Shown: positions 1 to 13,719, counted from the stretch's first letter. The stretch: DNA of 64,000 nt from Anisakis pegreffii (GCA_035041965.1 JAPYMA010000833.1:1-64000), one strand, 5' to 3'. The notes: generated from the sequence alone by a model not told the origin. Numbers and translations: made by a program.

Positions 1-657
1 GCCTTCTGCATGCACCGTGTCAAAAACGTCAAACGACGTTGCATGCTTACAATGCTTTAAACACGCACGTGTACACCCACACTCGCTCGCATCTGAAACA
101 TAACACCCAGGATTCATGAAACTTCTGCATCTCTATTTTCTCGTATATTCCCGTGCTATTTTCCCTCTCAGTAGTCATCGCAATGCTATTTCGACAATTC
201 TGAGCCAGCTAACGAGAGCAACCACCCCACCTATCAATCGATTCTTTCTCATCTAACTCCACCAAGATGACTTAAATCACTTACAATTCAGATAGCACGA
301 TTGTACGATTCTTGATACATTTGATTCGAATAAATTTTTGATTTTTTCAAAATTTCGACTTATTTGATCTATTCCCATTAATAGTACCATACCAACTGAT
401 CATCACAGATCATGTCAACGTAACTGCCTTACTGACATGTTTATTCAGCATCCATTCGTTATTGTCATAAAGGTTTTATGCGGTCGACTGGTGGTGCGTG
501 ATACATGTTTGTATATGTTATTAACGGTTTTAGTTTTTTCATTATCGGTGAAAATTTAGTAATATTGTGGGAATTGCGAGAATCGTATTGAATTTTTCTG
601 ATCGTTTTGAAATGAACTCGATGAAAACTGCGAACTAATCATTCAATTCTGTTTCAG

Positions 658-847
658 AAGGAGATGATCGAGCAAGCTGTGACAGCTTCAACGATGCTGT
701 CACTGCTGATCAACTCGAATCGAAGGTGAGGAATTAAATAATTTATGTGATGATTTAATTTGTTACTTATTGGTTTGAAATGGCTTGATCATCAATCGGT
801 CTTGTTAATTTCTCGTGATCTGATATGAATTGTCGTATTTTCAGTGA
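658..847 (+). CDS. Possible last exons of a plus-strand gene (partial)
   Basis: A 68-bp segment at 658-725 is flanked by a strong acceptor (GTTTCAG) and a strong donor (GTGAGG). Read from the third base it is open and acidic, starting GDDRASCDSF and ending DQLESK. The next good acceptor (TTTTCAG, ending at 844) leads straight into a TGA at 845-847, so the frame would end there. A polyadenylation signal AATAAA lies at 1106-1111. I infer the 3' end of a plus-strand gene whose upstream exons are outside the window or unrecognised. A second frame of the same exon is also open, so the reading frame is not certain. The product is not recognised. Confidence 0.35.
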
Positions 848-3680
848 GTGTAGTGGATGACCTTTGGATGGATGTTTTTTATTCGACGGGTGACGTTTTC
901 GATGGATGACGATCGGTGGTTGTGGATGACGATGACAGAGGATGAAGATGACATCAAGGAAGCAGCAATATCAAACCACCAGTATCAAAACGTAACATAT
1001 CAAAATCACAACAACGATTCCACAATAATCGAATAATATGATAAGATAGCGCGTGGAAGCGCAGGGTTAGGAGTTTGAACTTTATTTTCCTTTCATGAGA
1101 ATTTGAATAAATAATCCGGAGTTGAACCACTCCTCATTTTGGACTAATTATTTTCACTTCCATTAGAACTTTGGGAGCAAGAATAAAATTAAGTTGTGGT
1201 CAGTGACCAACTTTTTGCATGCTTTATTCTTTCATTCTTAAATTCATCTGCGAAAATTGTGAATTGTAATTGTAATTGTTTGTACTGTGATTGTAATTGT
1301 AATTGTAAATTAGAGATTGTTTGAATAATGTTGTGAATATTTGTATATGTAGCTAAGTATTTGCAAATGATACTTTATTTGAAACCGACTTGTTGAAATT
1401 AGGTGACAATACAGTGGTGTAGATATTGTGATATATTCTTCAACGATATTATTGTTAGTTGAAATATGTTTTTGACGATATTAATGATGCGTACGCTTTA
1501 ACTGGGGGATTCTTTAGTGATTTTTAATTCAGTTGTTAATATTATTTGCGCTACTATTGTATTGTATTATTGTAACTGCCACTGCATTGTCATGGGCTGA
1601 GAAGTTTAGCGGGCGATATTATAGCGTTATTAACCAATTTTCGAGGGTATCCACGAATGTCTGCTACCCTTTAGAATGGAATTTTTATATATTAATTTTA
1701 TTTATTTATTATAATGTATAATATTGTATATGTATCATAATGTATATGTATAATTTATTATAATTTTATTAATACCACAAATGTATTTATTTATTCATTT
1801 TGGATGTTAATCATTGTTGTCAAGATTGTGAACTTTTTTGTATGGGATGTGGTAGGGTGAAGGAGGGATGCGGCACGTGACGACCCGCTTAACTCTGGAG
1901 CCAGAGGTAGGGACTTGGACTGGCCCATCCCACCTGATTGAAAAGTTTTTTTATTTTTTGCACCTCGTCATCCTCTCCAATGTGGACTGTATACGTGAAT
2001 GCATGTTGGACTCTAGAATAGGTATGAGACTAGCACATTTGATGATATTTGACATTTAAAGCTTGACAGTAACTTGACTTGTCTTGACATTTGAATTAAC
2101 ATTTAAAGTTTGAGCTTGACTGGTCTCGAACTAAACTTGGCTTTTAGCTTCTTACATAGGTTCCAATTAACGTAGACATAAATTGACTAGGCTTTGACTT
2201 GACTTAATGAAATGTTAGTTCAACCTCACTGTGAGACACATTAGCATGGGATTCAGAGGATGTTTAGTTATATGCATAACCTGACGCAGTAACCTAGTAA
2301 AGTCAAGGCTGAGAAACAAGCTCTCGGAACTCATCGCTTCTTGGAAATAGAGGTATCACATAAGATAATGCTTAGTTAGTTGCGGAAGGAGCTTTGACTG
2401 GTGTTGTTAATAATTGCACTGGCATATGATAACAAGAGAACTATCCCTCTAAAAATGACTTTCACTAACGTAGGGTATGAATCGCCTTATGAAGTTAGCG
2501 GTAGGTCTGGAAAGTTCGCCTGGACCACTCATCCTGTAGAGTTGAGTTACTGTATGGGTGACTCGAAGACCTTCTCCCTCGTAGTGTTATTTAGTGACAG
2601 TTAGGCTGTGTTGCAATGATAAATTGTATGTAGCCAATGGTCATATAAAAAATGCAAATTTTGATTGCGTGGGTGATCCCAACCCGTTGAGCTGCCAACA
2701 AGAGGGGCTAGGTTTAGGTAAATGCGACAGGCGTTCCCCGCCTACTGGCAGTCTCGGCGAATCGGGGAGAAAGAACTTAAAATATGCTAGCGATATTTAC
2801 CCGAGTATCGCTAGCATTTATTCTACGGAACATATTGTGGGCGTTCCCGGCCCGGGAAAGGCGCCGATTTGACCGGGGATAGGGAATGCGCGTAAGTTGG
2901 CCTGAGTAGTGTCTTCGGGCATTTGCTCAGGTAACGGGGGTTCCCGGACCCACCGTGCGCACTTTCCCTTAACAGGGGAGAATTGTCATCAGGTTGACCA
3001 TTGGCTCCATAGATGAAGTCATTTCACTCCGTTTAAATGTTGCTAAATGCATTATAAGGGGAAATTTCTCGGATGTTTGTGGTTACTCGCCGAAGCTTAT
3101 CTATTAGCTAGTGTCATGACGGCATTCATACACATTTATGATGCTATCCTTATTTCCCTTGTCAGTGCAGTTGTTGTCCGTCATAAGTGGTGATAAGGTA
3201 CCTCCTAAGTCATCGCTTCTGTCTTCAACAACTGACCAGTTTCGAGAGATTATATTTCGGGCTAGGGTTGATGTTGGATGACTGCGGTTTGATCTGTGCA
3301 CAGAGGTTAGAATTTTCCCTTTGATACTAGCACAACATCTGCTCAGGGTTGGAATGAGTTGATGTGTAAGCTATCAAACAAATGTTTCTGAAGTAGCGTT
3401 TTTGTGGTAGTATCATGAAATTTTCTCAACCTTTATCATTCGAGTACCCAGTTGACAATTAAAGCAACTGAAAGCCAGATAGGATTCCTCGAGTTTCTCT
3501 TACACCTTATAGAGGAACTATGACCCGAGTCGAGCTTCACTTATCATTAGCTTGACTTGACCTCAAGCTGCTTTTGAGTTGATCCAAAATGATACCAGCT
3601 GGCTTGATTCGATTTCGTTTTCAAGATATTCTTTCAGAATTTGTTCATGCTATCCTGTTTCGAACGGTGCGATGTTTTGT
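848..3680. other. Intergenic, repeat-rich DNA without a recognised gene
   Basis: Holds a short TGTAAT/ATTGTAA microsatellite at about 1261-1310, loose CTTGACTTG repeats at about 2060-2200, and a GC-rich stretch at about 2690-2960 with a hairpin and a palindrome listed separately. Open frames are short and show no splice-supported protein signal. Nothing else stands out. Confidence 0.5.
2785..2858. repeat. Hairpin plus GC palindrome in a GC-rich island
   Basis: Perfect 11-bp inverted arms TGCTAGCGATA (2785-2795) and TATCGCTAGCA (2806-2816) flank a 10-base loop. The palindrome TTCCCGGCCCGGGAA follows at 2844-2858. The surrounding 2690-2960 is far more GC-rich than its neighbourhood and contains CGGGGAG runs like the hairpin elements at 9.2 and 14.8 kb. 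I infer a mobile-element remnant; no terminal boundaries could be fixed. Confidence 0.5.
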
Positions 3681-4860
3681 TTCGTGTTTTCGTGCGTTCA
3701 TCACCGTGTTCATCCTCTCGTTGATCATTATCGTGTTTTTGATGCTGTCACGCCAGGCATAATGGAGAAAGACATTGCCAGGCATGGTTTGGTGGTGTTC
3801 CATGAGCGAGGTAGAATCTCAAAGTGCATAGGGCCCCGCACAAACCCCCGGGTACAATTCGACGTCACATGCTAAGGCCCAAGTTTGATGCTCTTGTCTG
3901 GAAATAAGCTCACAGCTTTGCTGAGATTAGGATAAATTTGAAAATATTAATGGTGCGTGGCGTGACGGATGTATAAATGTTTTTCCACGTGTGACCACAC
4001 ATTACACCGAAAATCCACAAGCTGTCAGTATCTTGAGTTTCCCTGAGTTTAGAATTGTCATGACAGCAGCTATTGGTTGTTGTCTTACCACGATTGTTTG
4101 CATCGCAGTTAGCAAAAAAAAAACAGAAAGGGTTTTCGAAATATCGATTTGAGAAGCAGTTTTGAAAATGTGCTAATGCAAGAAACTCTTACGATTAGTG
4201 ATATAGCAAGATATGACTGAAAGGATTAATAATATGAAATGATTATTCACAGGATTTGTTCATGTTATCTTGTGTTGGATTGTCAGATTGGGTATGGGCA
4301 TTGAAATCTCGTGTTTATATTAATATTTGTTTGATTGTCCTGTCGCTGTTCTTGTTGCTTATGATTATTTCATGTTATTGTTGATGTGATTATTTCGTGT
4401 TTTCGTGCATTCATCATTCTTTTTGATGCTGTCGCGCCAGGCGTGATGAGGGGAACCTTGCGAGGCATAGTTTGGTGGGGTTTCATGATTGAGACATAAT
4501 CGCAACGTGCGCAGAGAAACCCGCACAAACTATTCGCATGTCACATGATAGGGACAGGCTCAATTTTGAATCTATTGCCTAAACGTAAGCTCATAACTTT
4601 GCTGAGATTAGGATAATTTTGAAAATATGAATGGTGTGTGGCGCGACAGCTGCATAAACGTTTTTCCACGTGTTACCACATATCACATCGAAATCACTTC
4701 CAAAAATCGACGAGTACCGGTTTAGGATTGTCATGGCATCATAGTTAGAAAAGAAAAACTTGGAAGTGAGAGGGTTTTCGAAATATCGAAGCAATTTTGG
4801 AAATGTGCTAATGCAACACACTGTTAGAGATATAGCAAATTATGAGTAAAATGATTAACC
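3681..4860. repeat. Diverged direct repeat, two copies of about 0.5 kb
   Basis: Copy one (about 3681-4230) and copy two (about 4394-4860) share many blocks in the same order: TTCGTGTTTTCGTGC, GATGCTGTC.CGCCAGGC, TTTGCTGAGATTAGGATAA, GTTTTTCCACGTG and GGGTTTTCGAAATATCGA. The offset between matching blocks falls from about 713 to about 681 bases, so copy two has net deletions. No coding signal was seen in either copy. This is an old duplication of a non-coding or transposon-derived segment. Confidence 0.7.
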
Positions 4861-5841
4861 ATATATTCAGGAACATTTAATAAGAAGATCGTCCCACATA
4901 TCTTAAGGCATGATAAAATTAATCTAGAGGGATGATTTAGGTTGTTTCGAAAAACATGATAGTATGACAAAGAGAAAGAAATAAGGAGTCTCGAATAGGA
5001 TGATGAATTCTCTTGAAAGGAAACAGAGTTTATGAAAAACAATTCTTCAAACGTTGTTTAGCACAGAATAGGAATGGAAAAACAATACAGCGAATAGAGC
5101 GTTTATAGTATGACATTTAATGCAAGCGATGGTAAATCCTATGATGAGATCAGAAGGCTTGAATGACTATTAGTGTTTGATAGTTAGAGGTATGCGCAGG
5201 AAAAGCTGCCGTCTATGACTTCTGCTCAATTTTTTCCTTCATGTAGAGTGTGTCATCGAAAAAACCTTTGCGGTTACTCCTCGGACACCATGGGCGAGAT
5301 TTCGTATCAAAATGTTGCACAGTATCTGGTTTGCTGATTTGAAAATTGCAAGGAAATGTGCGATTGCTTTTACTAATGCTATAATCAATCGTTTGGTTTC
5401 AGTGGTGTTTAGAAAGAAGTTGTTTTCATATATATATATATGAATTGATTAGGTTTGAGATTGGTCAGAATTACGTTAGTTATTCATCATTACAAGGTGA
5501 TACTAATGGTGGACAGTTTGATGCAACGATTTCATTCGCTGATTGCTATTCAACGTCTCATAGAAATTCTCACCATTAGTATTATCATTGCTGCTGGCTA
5601 CTAAAGGTGGATGGGGCCAAAATGACGAGAAATTTATGAATGTATGTGCGTAGTCCAGATGGTTTTTCTTTGGTTTGTGAGCACGGCAAAGTTTAGAAGT
5701 TATAATCTAACGCTTACAACATAAAATTAAAGTAAATAATAAATTAGCATTGATCATTCCTCGTCACTTAAACTGATAAACGTGTGTGACCGTTCCTGAT
5801 TTGTGTTCGTGTCTGTACTCGATTCGTAACGTTTTCGTTAA

Positions 5842-5985
5842 GTGCGGGCGTGGCTAACTACCGTAATTTGTGGGCGTGGCTAGCTACCGTTGTCATTCAA
5901 CCCCGGAGGTACTGCTGCCGTTGCTTGCCTTAACTGTAGGCGTGGCTAGTTACCGTAGTTAAGAAGGCTCGGAGGTACTACCTCG
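5842..5985. repeat. GGCGTGGCTA(A/G)(C/T)TACCGT repeats
   Basis: The phrase GGCGTGGCTAACTACCGT occurs near 5849, again with one change near 5873, and again near 5939. Two later phrases, CCGGAGGTACT and CTCGGAGGTACT, follow the second and third copies. The result is a short degenerate tandem repeat of mixed spacing, GC-richer than its surroundings. Confidence 0.6.
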
Positions 5986-6264
5986 CATTTTCATTTGATA
6001 TGTGTTCAGAAATGTGAATTTCTTACCCATTGAAGGGAAAAATCCGAACGGTTTACCTATCATTGCGTAACGCAGATCCAGGAGAATGAAGCATGATGTA
6101 TAGAATGAGTAGCAATGGAGGAACATTCGAGATTTTCTATTCCGCTTTAAGTGCAAAAACTGAAGAAATAATTTGAATTGTTACCCACCCGACAAGAAAA
6201 ATTTATTACGACGATATATATTATCTTGTAGGCGAGGTTGAGTACTATAGGAATCCGCATTAAA

Positions 6265-6420
6265 CACTGACGCCAGTTGTTCAATTAAACGAGTGCCACT
6301 GTGCTAGTTGCAATAACTTAAGAAATTAGCTGTATCTCCTCGTGTAAGGGAAATCGTCCAACAACATATATTTTTCTGAATATACAGGTATTATGGACTC
6401 AAACCTGACAACATCTCCAA
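6265..6420. repeat. Single diverged unit of the 15.6-16.5 kb repeat family
   Basis: The run of phrases GTGCTAGTTG, CAATAACTTAAG, GCTGTATCTCCTCGTGTAAG and TTTTTCTGAATATA matches, in order and spacing, the units of the tandem array at 15.6-16.5 kb. It is an isolated relative about 9 kb away. Confidence 0.6.
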
Positions 6421-7469
6421 TTTGAAGATTTTAACTTTTACAGTGATATATTAATGTATAGATCGATCCATAGCAGTGTTTCTCATAGGTGGGTGTCGGG
6501 AGAATGGTTATGGAGGGTCTCGGCAAATTAGTATTTGGTGCAGTCGTTATGTTATGATAGAACGCCATTGTGATGGTGTTTTTTCACTTGGATATGTAAA
6601 TGCGGTTAGTTCATGGCAACACTGTTCTTGCTCATAGTTCCTGAGTATCATTAGCTCGTTCGGGCCTGAATAAAAGTCTCTTTATTCAGAAATGTTTCGT
6701 AAGTTCTCCAATACATTGGCTGACATCATCTTTCGTCAACTTTGGGAATTGATTGAAAGAACCCAATATTTGGTGGTTTTGTTATGTTTTGTTATGGTGC
6801 AATTTTCACTCGGATATCCAGACACGGCTCGCTCACGTGTGTATTGATCAGTAGAGATAGTGTATAGAAACTAACGCTGATGAGCAGTCAAGGTACCATC
6901 ACAAAATCAGTTATTTCCCTGAAGGTAAGCAAAATTGTTTGGCAAAATATATACTCTTCCGAAAAAGCGATCGGTGCATCTTATATGCATCCGATAGTAG
7001 GTAAACTTCGAATGAAGTTAATGAAGAATTCTCTGTGTTCGAATGTGAAGTTGAGTTTTTGCCAGGTAACCTGCCACAGAAATGCAGAATTTTCAAGCTG
7101 AACACAAGGAGGAAGACCCATCGCTATTCCCAACTCAGCTTTGCAGTAAAAGCGAATATTACAAACTGCATCGACTACTAAGTCATCAGGCAATACATCA
7201 ATTCTTTCCTCCAACACTGGTCAATGGCTTTAAGAAATGAATCAATTAATAACAATCATCTTTACTTTATTCATGACAACAGCAACAATTAGTTTTTAAA
7301 AATTCAGCAATTATCATGGAATGAAAGGTTTCTCGATTTATCAAGTCAATCAAGCAATCAATCACAAAGGCAATCATCAAAAAACATTTCATTTTATCAG
7401 TCACGATGCAACATTAACTTCAAGCGAGCTGTTGCTCGAGTTAACCATCCGGCAACTTTTTTGCTCAAG

Positions 7470-10400
7470 TTACACCTGATGTTTAATGACTCGACGTTTT
7501 TCCAACTTCTTACGCCAAGTATTTTTCCGTTTATCTGTTACCGGCAATCCAAAATCAACGACACCAACATTATCATTCTGCAACGTATTAACTGCTCTGA
7601 TTGAAAAACATTTATCGCTTCGTCTACAGATGATAATAAATACTATTTTAATGTCATAGATCGTACAAAATGATAAAAATAACGTTATGAAGAAAACTGT
7701 AACTGTAATTCATTTCATTTTACATACATTGATAGCAGCAGTCGACTCGGTACTCAGCCCACTACCACCCATATTGCCATGCATTTTAAGACGTTTCCGT
7801 TTTTCAGTCAATTTCTTACCAGCCCTTTTACCGCGAGTACGCCGTTTTATAGTGGCTTTGACTGGATGATGTTTGTTATCCTAAACAAAGGTACAAGATC
7901 TGAGCGATCATTTGAAGGTAAAAACAAAGTAAAAGAATGAATGCGCTTTTTACGGTAATATAGAATTTTTGAGGAGACAACGAGTTCATGCTAGCACATA
8001 CAGATGAGTTTTGTTTTCGATTCTTTGTATCATCCTCATCAATTGTTTGCTCTCCTCGTTCTTCTTGCCGTTGTGGCTCAGCATCTGTAAAGTGTTCATC
8101 GAGTAGATCCGAAACACCCGATAAATCCGTCAGGCCACTACAAGTGGAACCAACATCCGTTAACGATCCCTCATCATCGTCACTTCTGTCACCGCTATCT
8201 TCCGATGTTTCAGCCTAGATTGAATAATAAATAATTCTTGAAACTCAACAGTCTCAGTTTTTCAGTGATTATTTACATTTCAATTATTACACTTCAATAA
8301 TTTCCTTGTTGTTGTTTAACCTTCAACATCTGCTCACATCTCATCATCATTTTTACATCTGATTTCATAAGAGCACGTACAGATGAAATATGATTTTTTT
8401 TAAATCAACAAAACTTTACAATTTCGATGCCTTGCCATTATAAAGTATTGACTATCCGACAGTCAAGTTATATTGAAAAATACGGGCCGATTAAACGAAC
8501 TAACCTTAACATCGATGTCGGCCGTTTGCAAATCACCTTCAAGCATCATCTCATTCAAAGGTGGCTGTAATTATATCTTTATAAAAAATGGTGGGGTTTG
8601 GATGAATCAAAAGTGAATCAAATCAGCACACTACCTGGTCATCAGTTCCTTCATCGTTTGACTCACATCCCGGTGGTCGAACGAAATACGGTAATCGACC
8701 ACGCTGAAAATCGTTCAAAACAGCTTTTGCGACCGTTTGAATATCCGGTTCACCACCCTGAAACGAACCTTCTTCAAAACAATACTATCCATTCAATAAT
8801 TACAATGCGACGATAGATTAAGTGGTTGGAAAAAATCACACAATGAGCCAATCAATCCATTTCGACAACTTCAGAATTCATACCAACCAGCCAAAGACTG
8901 TATGACATAGGCATATTAATTCGATGATCGTCAATCATATATTTTGATGACGGACGAGATAGAAAGTACAGTTATTAATTCGAATGCCAACACAAATAGA
9001 TTTTTCAACAGATTACTTTCAATAGTCGTCCTGCTTTCAAGCAAATTTTGCTCAAGAAGTCTTCTGCATCAGTCCAATCGTCAATTCCATAAACTGTTTT
9101 CAAATACTCGGCTTTCACTCGATCCAGAACACCTTGCACGTGATTCTCTGGATCTTTAACGTTTTCCACACGAACCTGAATTCTCGACTTTCGCGGATGA
9201 TCGCCAACTCATGGTACAAGTATCGTTTGAGGGGCAACCACAAACATGCGCAACAGCACTATAAAGCTGATGCGCAGTAGGCGTGGCCTTGTGGCTCCCC
9301 CCTCAAACAGCCTAAGCGTAGGCTCTCTCTTCACAGTAGTATTCGTCGGGGAGCAGTTTTTCGGACGGGGAAGGGTCCCCGTGGGGAGAAAACCGGACGA
9401 GAGGGGTCCCCGCAAAAGTCGGGGAGCGAATTGTGCGGGAGAAGACCTCATCGCGGAGTGACCGCTCCCCGTGTTCATCGACGGGGAGCATTTCAGCTCA
9501 ATCGGGATGAGAACAAAAATGGTATAAAATGTCATAAAGAATACAAAAAGAATGATGCGTTTCAAACGAACGTACCACGCCTTTTAAGATGATTTGTGTC
9601 TCAGAATCACCCTGTGGATAAACAACACCCGGACTATCGATCATATAGATACGACGCATTAAAGTCACATATTGCCATACCTATAATTTCACAACATTCC
9701 AACCACCATATGAAAACAACTATGTTCAAGTGGTGCGACAACAGCAATCCCGAAGTTCGAATAACGCACATAAGAAGAGAAATTTTGGTATTTTAGAACA
9801 ACTCACCACGTGCCCTGGAACTTTAAAAAATCGCAAACAGGCCAACAAATGAAGAAAAATAAATGACTTCAGAAATTCGTACCTTTGTTTCACCAGCAAT
9901 TGGCGCCGTTTTGCAAACTTTCTTCGCTCTTAACGTATTCACGATCGATGACTTACCAACATTCGGATAGCCAATAAATCCGACACTAATCTGAATTATT
10001 CTTTTCGAAGAAAATCCGACAAACTTATACGAAAACTGATTGAATTGTTTTTGCTATGTTTCCCTTGTAGAAATATTTAAAATCGATAAAATAATCGAAT
10101 GCGTTCACTGGAAAAACTGTTAGCAAGAAAAGTGAAGAAGGCATCACAAACTGAATTGCTGTACATTGAACACGAACCTGCTTCCTTTCTTTGTGAAGTT
10201 TAGCAAACTGACGTAATACGTTGATGAGCGCACCTTTACCGAATGAATGTTGCATTGAGGCGTGGAACGCAACCGTTGGTAACTGTTTCGACATTATCGA
10301 TAACCATTTCTTCTAAACGACTGATTGAATAATCGAAACATTATTCCTCATTGATCATGTTTTATGGTCACCACGATGAATTTCCATGATTGTTATCATT

Positions 10401-13023
10401 AATGAAAATAATAATTTTCGATCATGATATATCTATATTCCAATGGAAACAACGTATAATGAAACACTGCAAAATGAACGAACCGTGACCCAGGTTGGTA
10501 CCAAGTCGATTTTATTCAATACAACAATTAAGTGTTTATGTGGTTTCTCTTTCCTCAGAAACTCTTCAACATGCTTACAACGGGTGCCAATCGGATCACG
10601 TGCATCAATCACCTCTACGATTACATCTGATGAATCAAGCACCTAAATTATCATCATTAATATTTTACTACACATCTATCAACATCTTAACACACCGCTA
10701 ATAAATAAAATAAATTTTAATGAATGTGTCAAAAGTGTACCACGTAAACTGTTCAACACTATTATTACATCATTTTTTGAAAGTTTTAAATGGAGCATTG
10801 TCATTCACAACGTTGAAGAACCATTATTAATGAACCATTATGCACTTTCAATAAACTTTTGAACTTCTCTAGAGAAAAACAACAAATAACATATGTATAA
10901 CACTTCCAGTGAGTATGTCTTCATCATAAATAAGGAACCAACAGTTCACAAATGAAACGGATGAATTACTTTGTAAAGTTCTCCCCAAACACGATTACTC
11001 TGTCCAGCTTTGAAAAGAGGATTAGCATTTTCGGGACGATCTACATCACGCGACTCATCGTGAACATCACGATCGTCCTCTTTACTGTACTTCTCGGATC
11101 GACTTGTCGCATCACTTTGCAATCCCTTTAAAAATAATTCGACTCAACCGATGAACCAATTTATCTCATTGTCTCACACACATTTTCCATTTGGAAAAAT
11201 CCTTTTTAAAGAATGCTTTACAAACTGATTCCTCGCATGAGCGATGGAAGCGGAAATGGAGATCAGAGGAGAACGGTGGATACGAAGTGACCTTTAAGAA
11301 GAGAATTTAGGAAGTGAACTTGATGAAGAGAAACTGAAACTGAACCTCGAGTGTATCAACTTTAAGAGTCGCCTTTTTCCTCAAAGCCTTCTTACCAAAC
11401 GTATATTCAAAACTTTCTGTATCAAGTACGTGCACACGCTGTTGCTGAAGGAATATGATTAATCTTATTTAACGAAGTAAGTTCATTCATCAATATTATT
11501 TCACTGTCTTAATCACAAAAGAATTATGACCACAAATTTCTTTCCTTTTGTAATGAAAATTATCTTGATGAGAGGTGAGCCTTCACTGAACATTCATCAG
11601 ATCGACATGAATTAAAAAGACAGCTTATAAGCAACCTTCGATTTTTCAGTAAGTAGTGAGATGGGTAATTTTGTTTGTCGCATCACCACTTGGAATGGAT
11701 CTTTCATCACTTTACCCAGATTCTCTTGAAACTTCTGTAACTGCTCTTGTCCAACGATTCGTGTGTTACCTTAAACTAGAAAATTACTCGGAATACATCC
11801 ACTACTGCAATCCGAATGGCATTCAGGTGATCGGCGTTCATATAACACTTCAAACTTATCAATTGTGATTGCAGCAGATGAAACTCATTACAAACAGATT
11901 GGCATAGTTCACAAAAGATTTAGCACAAATTTTGCAAAAATGGTTTCAAGAAGAAATGATGAAAATGTTACATCGATACTAAACAATTCGAGTAAAGGAA
12001 CACTTGAAAGTGAACGATAACTTTAACAAAAACAATAACTAACCCAGTATTATTACCTAATGAAATATAATTCAATAAAGCACAACTTCACTTGAAATTG
12101 ATTGCAAAATTTTATCATTTTATACGTTGATGTGTTTAATGCGGTTTCATTTTTCAGTCTTTAATCTTCCTCGAGTCATAACTCCTAATCAGTTAAAATG
12201 GAAAGTTAACTAACCGAACCATTTCCTGTTTGGTTCAACTCGTGCAACTGTTCCTGATGCGAGACGCTCTTGGAAAGGTGCTGCTTTTATTATTTTACCT
12301 TTTGAGTCACTGCAAATGAAAATACAACAACGTTTGATAAAACTTTTCGAAACATTCAATACAAATTAAAAACTCGTTCACGGTTCACTTAGCAAATAAA
12401 AATGTAATACTGTTCATTAGTGCAAGTGAAGTTGATGAAGAAACGAATATGTGCCATATTGTCATAACGGTCAGCATTTATAAAACGACGAGTATGTTCA
12501 CAGCGAATGATTACCGTATTGGTTTAAAGTTTTTGTACATGCGCAATCGGTTGATGGTTGATTTCGTACGCATATGATCACCAGTTGCTTTACGATCTGA
12601 TGGTAGAAAATAAATCAAGAAAAAACTGTTCCATAATGGAATGTGATAGAATCTCAGCAAGCACATTCAATTTAGTTAGAATATTCTCTTCCTTAATCCT
12701 TTACAGCGACATTGAAGGTTTTGAAACTGATGAGGTTTTTGGAGCGAGATTTTAAGAAAATGAATACGAGCGAGATTTAGAGAAAAAAAAAAGAAGGTGA
12801 TCCATCAATATGCAGGCGGTAAGCAACGCTGAGTTACGTGAAAATAAAAACTGAACGTTGAGTGGACAAAATAATGACCTGGATTCAAGCTGTGTTCACC
12901 CTTTTTGAACGTTGAATTCGCTTTGACACCGAATTTCGGTCTTTGCTTTGTTTTATGTTTCACCGGCTTCTTTCCGTCCGCACCGGGACGATTGTTTTTC
13001 AGTGAACTTCGTTTCTTTGCCAT
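7470..13023 (-). CDS. GNL2: Nucleolar GTP-binding protein 2 (GNL2/NOG2/NGP-1)
   Basis: A GTPase of the circularly permuted YlqF/YawG family that acts in nucleolar and nuclear maturation of the large ribosomal subunit. Sixteen exons, all in phase, give 672 aa: 13023-12879, 12587-12515, 12309-12215, 11769-11636, 11444-11346, 11125-10970, 10642-10490, 10312-10178, 9990-9883, 9680-9576, 9175-9017, 8757-8635, 8564-8505, 8214-8002, 7880-7728, 7577-7470. The N-terminal NGP1NT region includes [15 protein letters not shown] and [14 protein letters not shown] motifs come in permuted order: G4 NKIDLVPTW, then G1 GYPNVGKSS, then G3 DSPGVVYP. The C-terminal tail is acidic then lysine/arginine-rich, as in animal orthologues (human about 731 aa). 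The start MAKKRSS was chosen by family resemblance. The intron at 9176-9575 holds a GC-rich hairpin element. Confidence 0.95.
9225..9500. mobile_element. GC-rich hairpin (MITE-like) element, copy 1, in a GNL2 intron
   Basis: Inverted arms at 9225-9243 (GTTTGAGGGG.. ..CCACAA) and 9289-9308 (TTGTGG.. ..CCCCTCAAAC) enclose about 45 bases. A GC-rich tail with repeated GGGGAG, CGGGGAGC and GTCCCCG follows, to about 9500. The element lies wholly in the GNL2 intron 9176-9575 and contrasts sharply with the AT-rich introns. The same arm and tail motifs recur at 14847-15000, so this is a small dispersed family. No transposase was seen. Confidence 0.6.
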
Positions 13024-13719
13024 CTCGCTCAACTTCAACTTCTCGGCAGAAAATTCGCTATATTTTACCCAATATCCAAAAACGCAAACAAAATTATTAG
13101 CATCCAAATTTGGCATAAAATCAGAACACGGATTTCTTAAGAGGCATATGAATGATAATTAACGCAGAAGCCTGACCAAAATTTTCAAAAAATCTCATCA
13201 ACATGGATCAACAGTCAAACATCCATCGGTATAATTTCAGCTATCCATCTTCTACTGTTCACTTTTGTTCAGCTTTGTGAGGGAAGGACTGTCCATATTT
13301 ATTGGGAGATATTCTATCGCAAATGAACGATAAACAAAAAAATACTGCAAAATTTCGTGATAAACTCAACATTTTATTGCATAAATATTTCGAATCATAA
13401 ATGAATTATATGTACAAACAAAATCATACACAGTGACAAGGGGAACTTGAAATTAATTCGTTCTCAATAACGGAAACAAACGAAAAAATTATCAACAGCC
13501 CATCATTCATCGGACAAATAGAATGCGAGGATGACCTTATTTGGGTTGATGAAAGACTAGAATACACGTAACAGTGATAAAAATAAACCGACAGTATTCG
13601 ATTGGGTTGAAAATTAAGATGAGTGATTGAATTTTACAAAACAGTGTAATGGTTTAATTAATTCAGTAGTTGTCGAGTTTGGCGTTGGAGAATTTGGTAA
13701 AGGATGATGCTGGTGTCAT
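13024..13719. other. Spacer between BLOC-1 subunit 5 and GNL2
   Basis: About 0.7 kb that should hold the 3' UTR of the BLOC-1 subunit gene and the 5' region of GNL2, both minus strand. AATAAA on the minus strand (plus 13373-13378) is a candidate poly(A) signal for the upstream gene. No further exon was found. Confidence 0.5.

Larger units (their letters stand above)
4861..7469. other. Intergenic DNA downstream of GNL2
   Basis: No convincing exon on either strand. It contains the GGCGTGGCTA repeats at 5.85-5.99 kb and a lone copy of the tandem-array unit at about 6.27-6.42 kb. On the minus strand, AATAAA (plus positions 7266-7271) lies about 200 bases after the GNL2 stop and is a likely polyadenylation signal for that gene. 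Confidence 0.5.
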
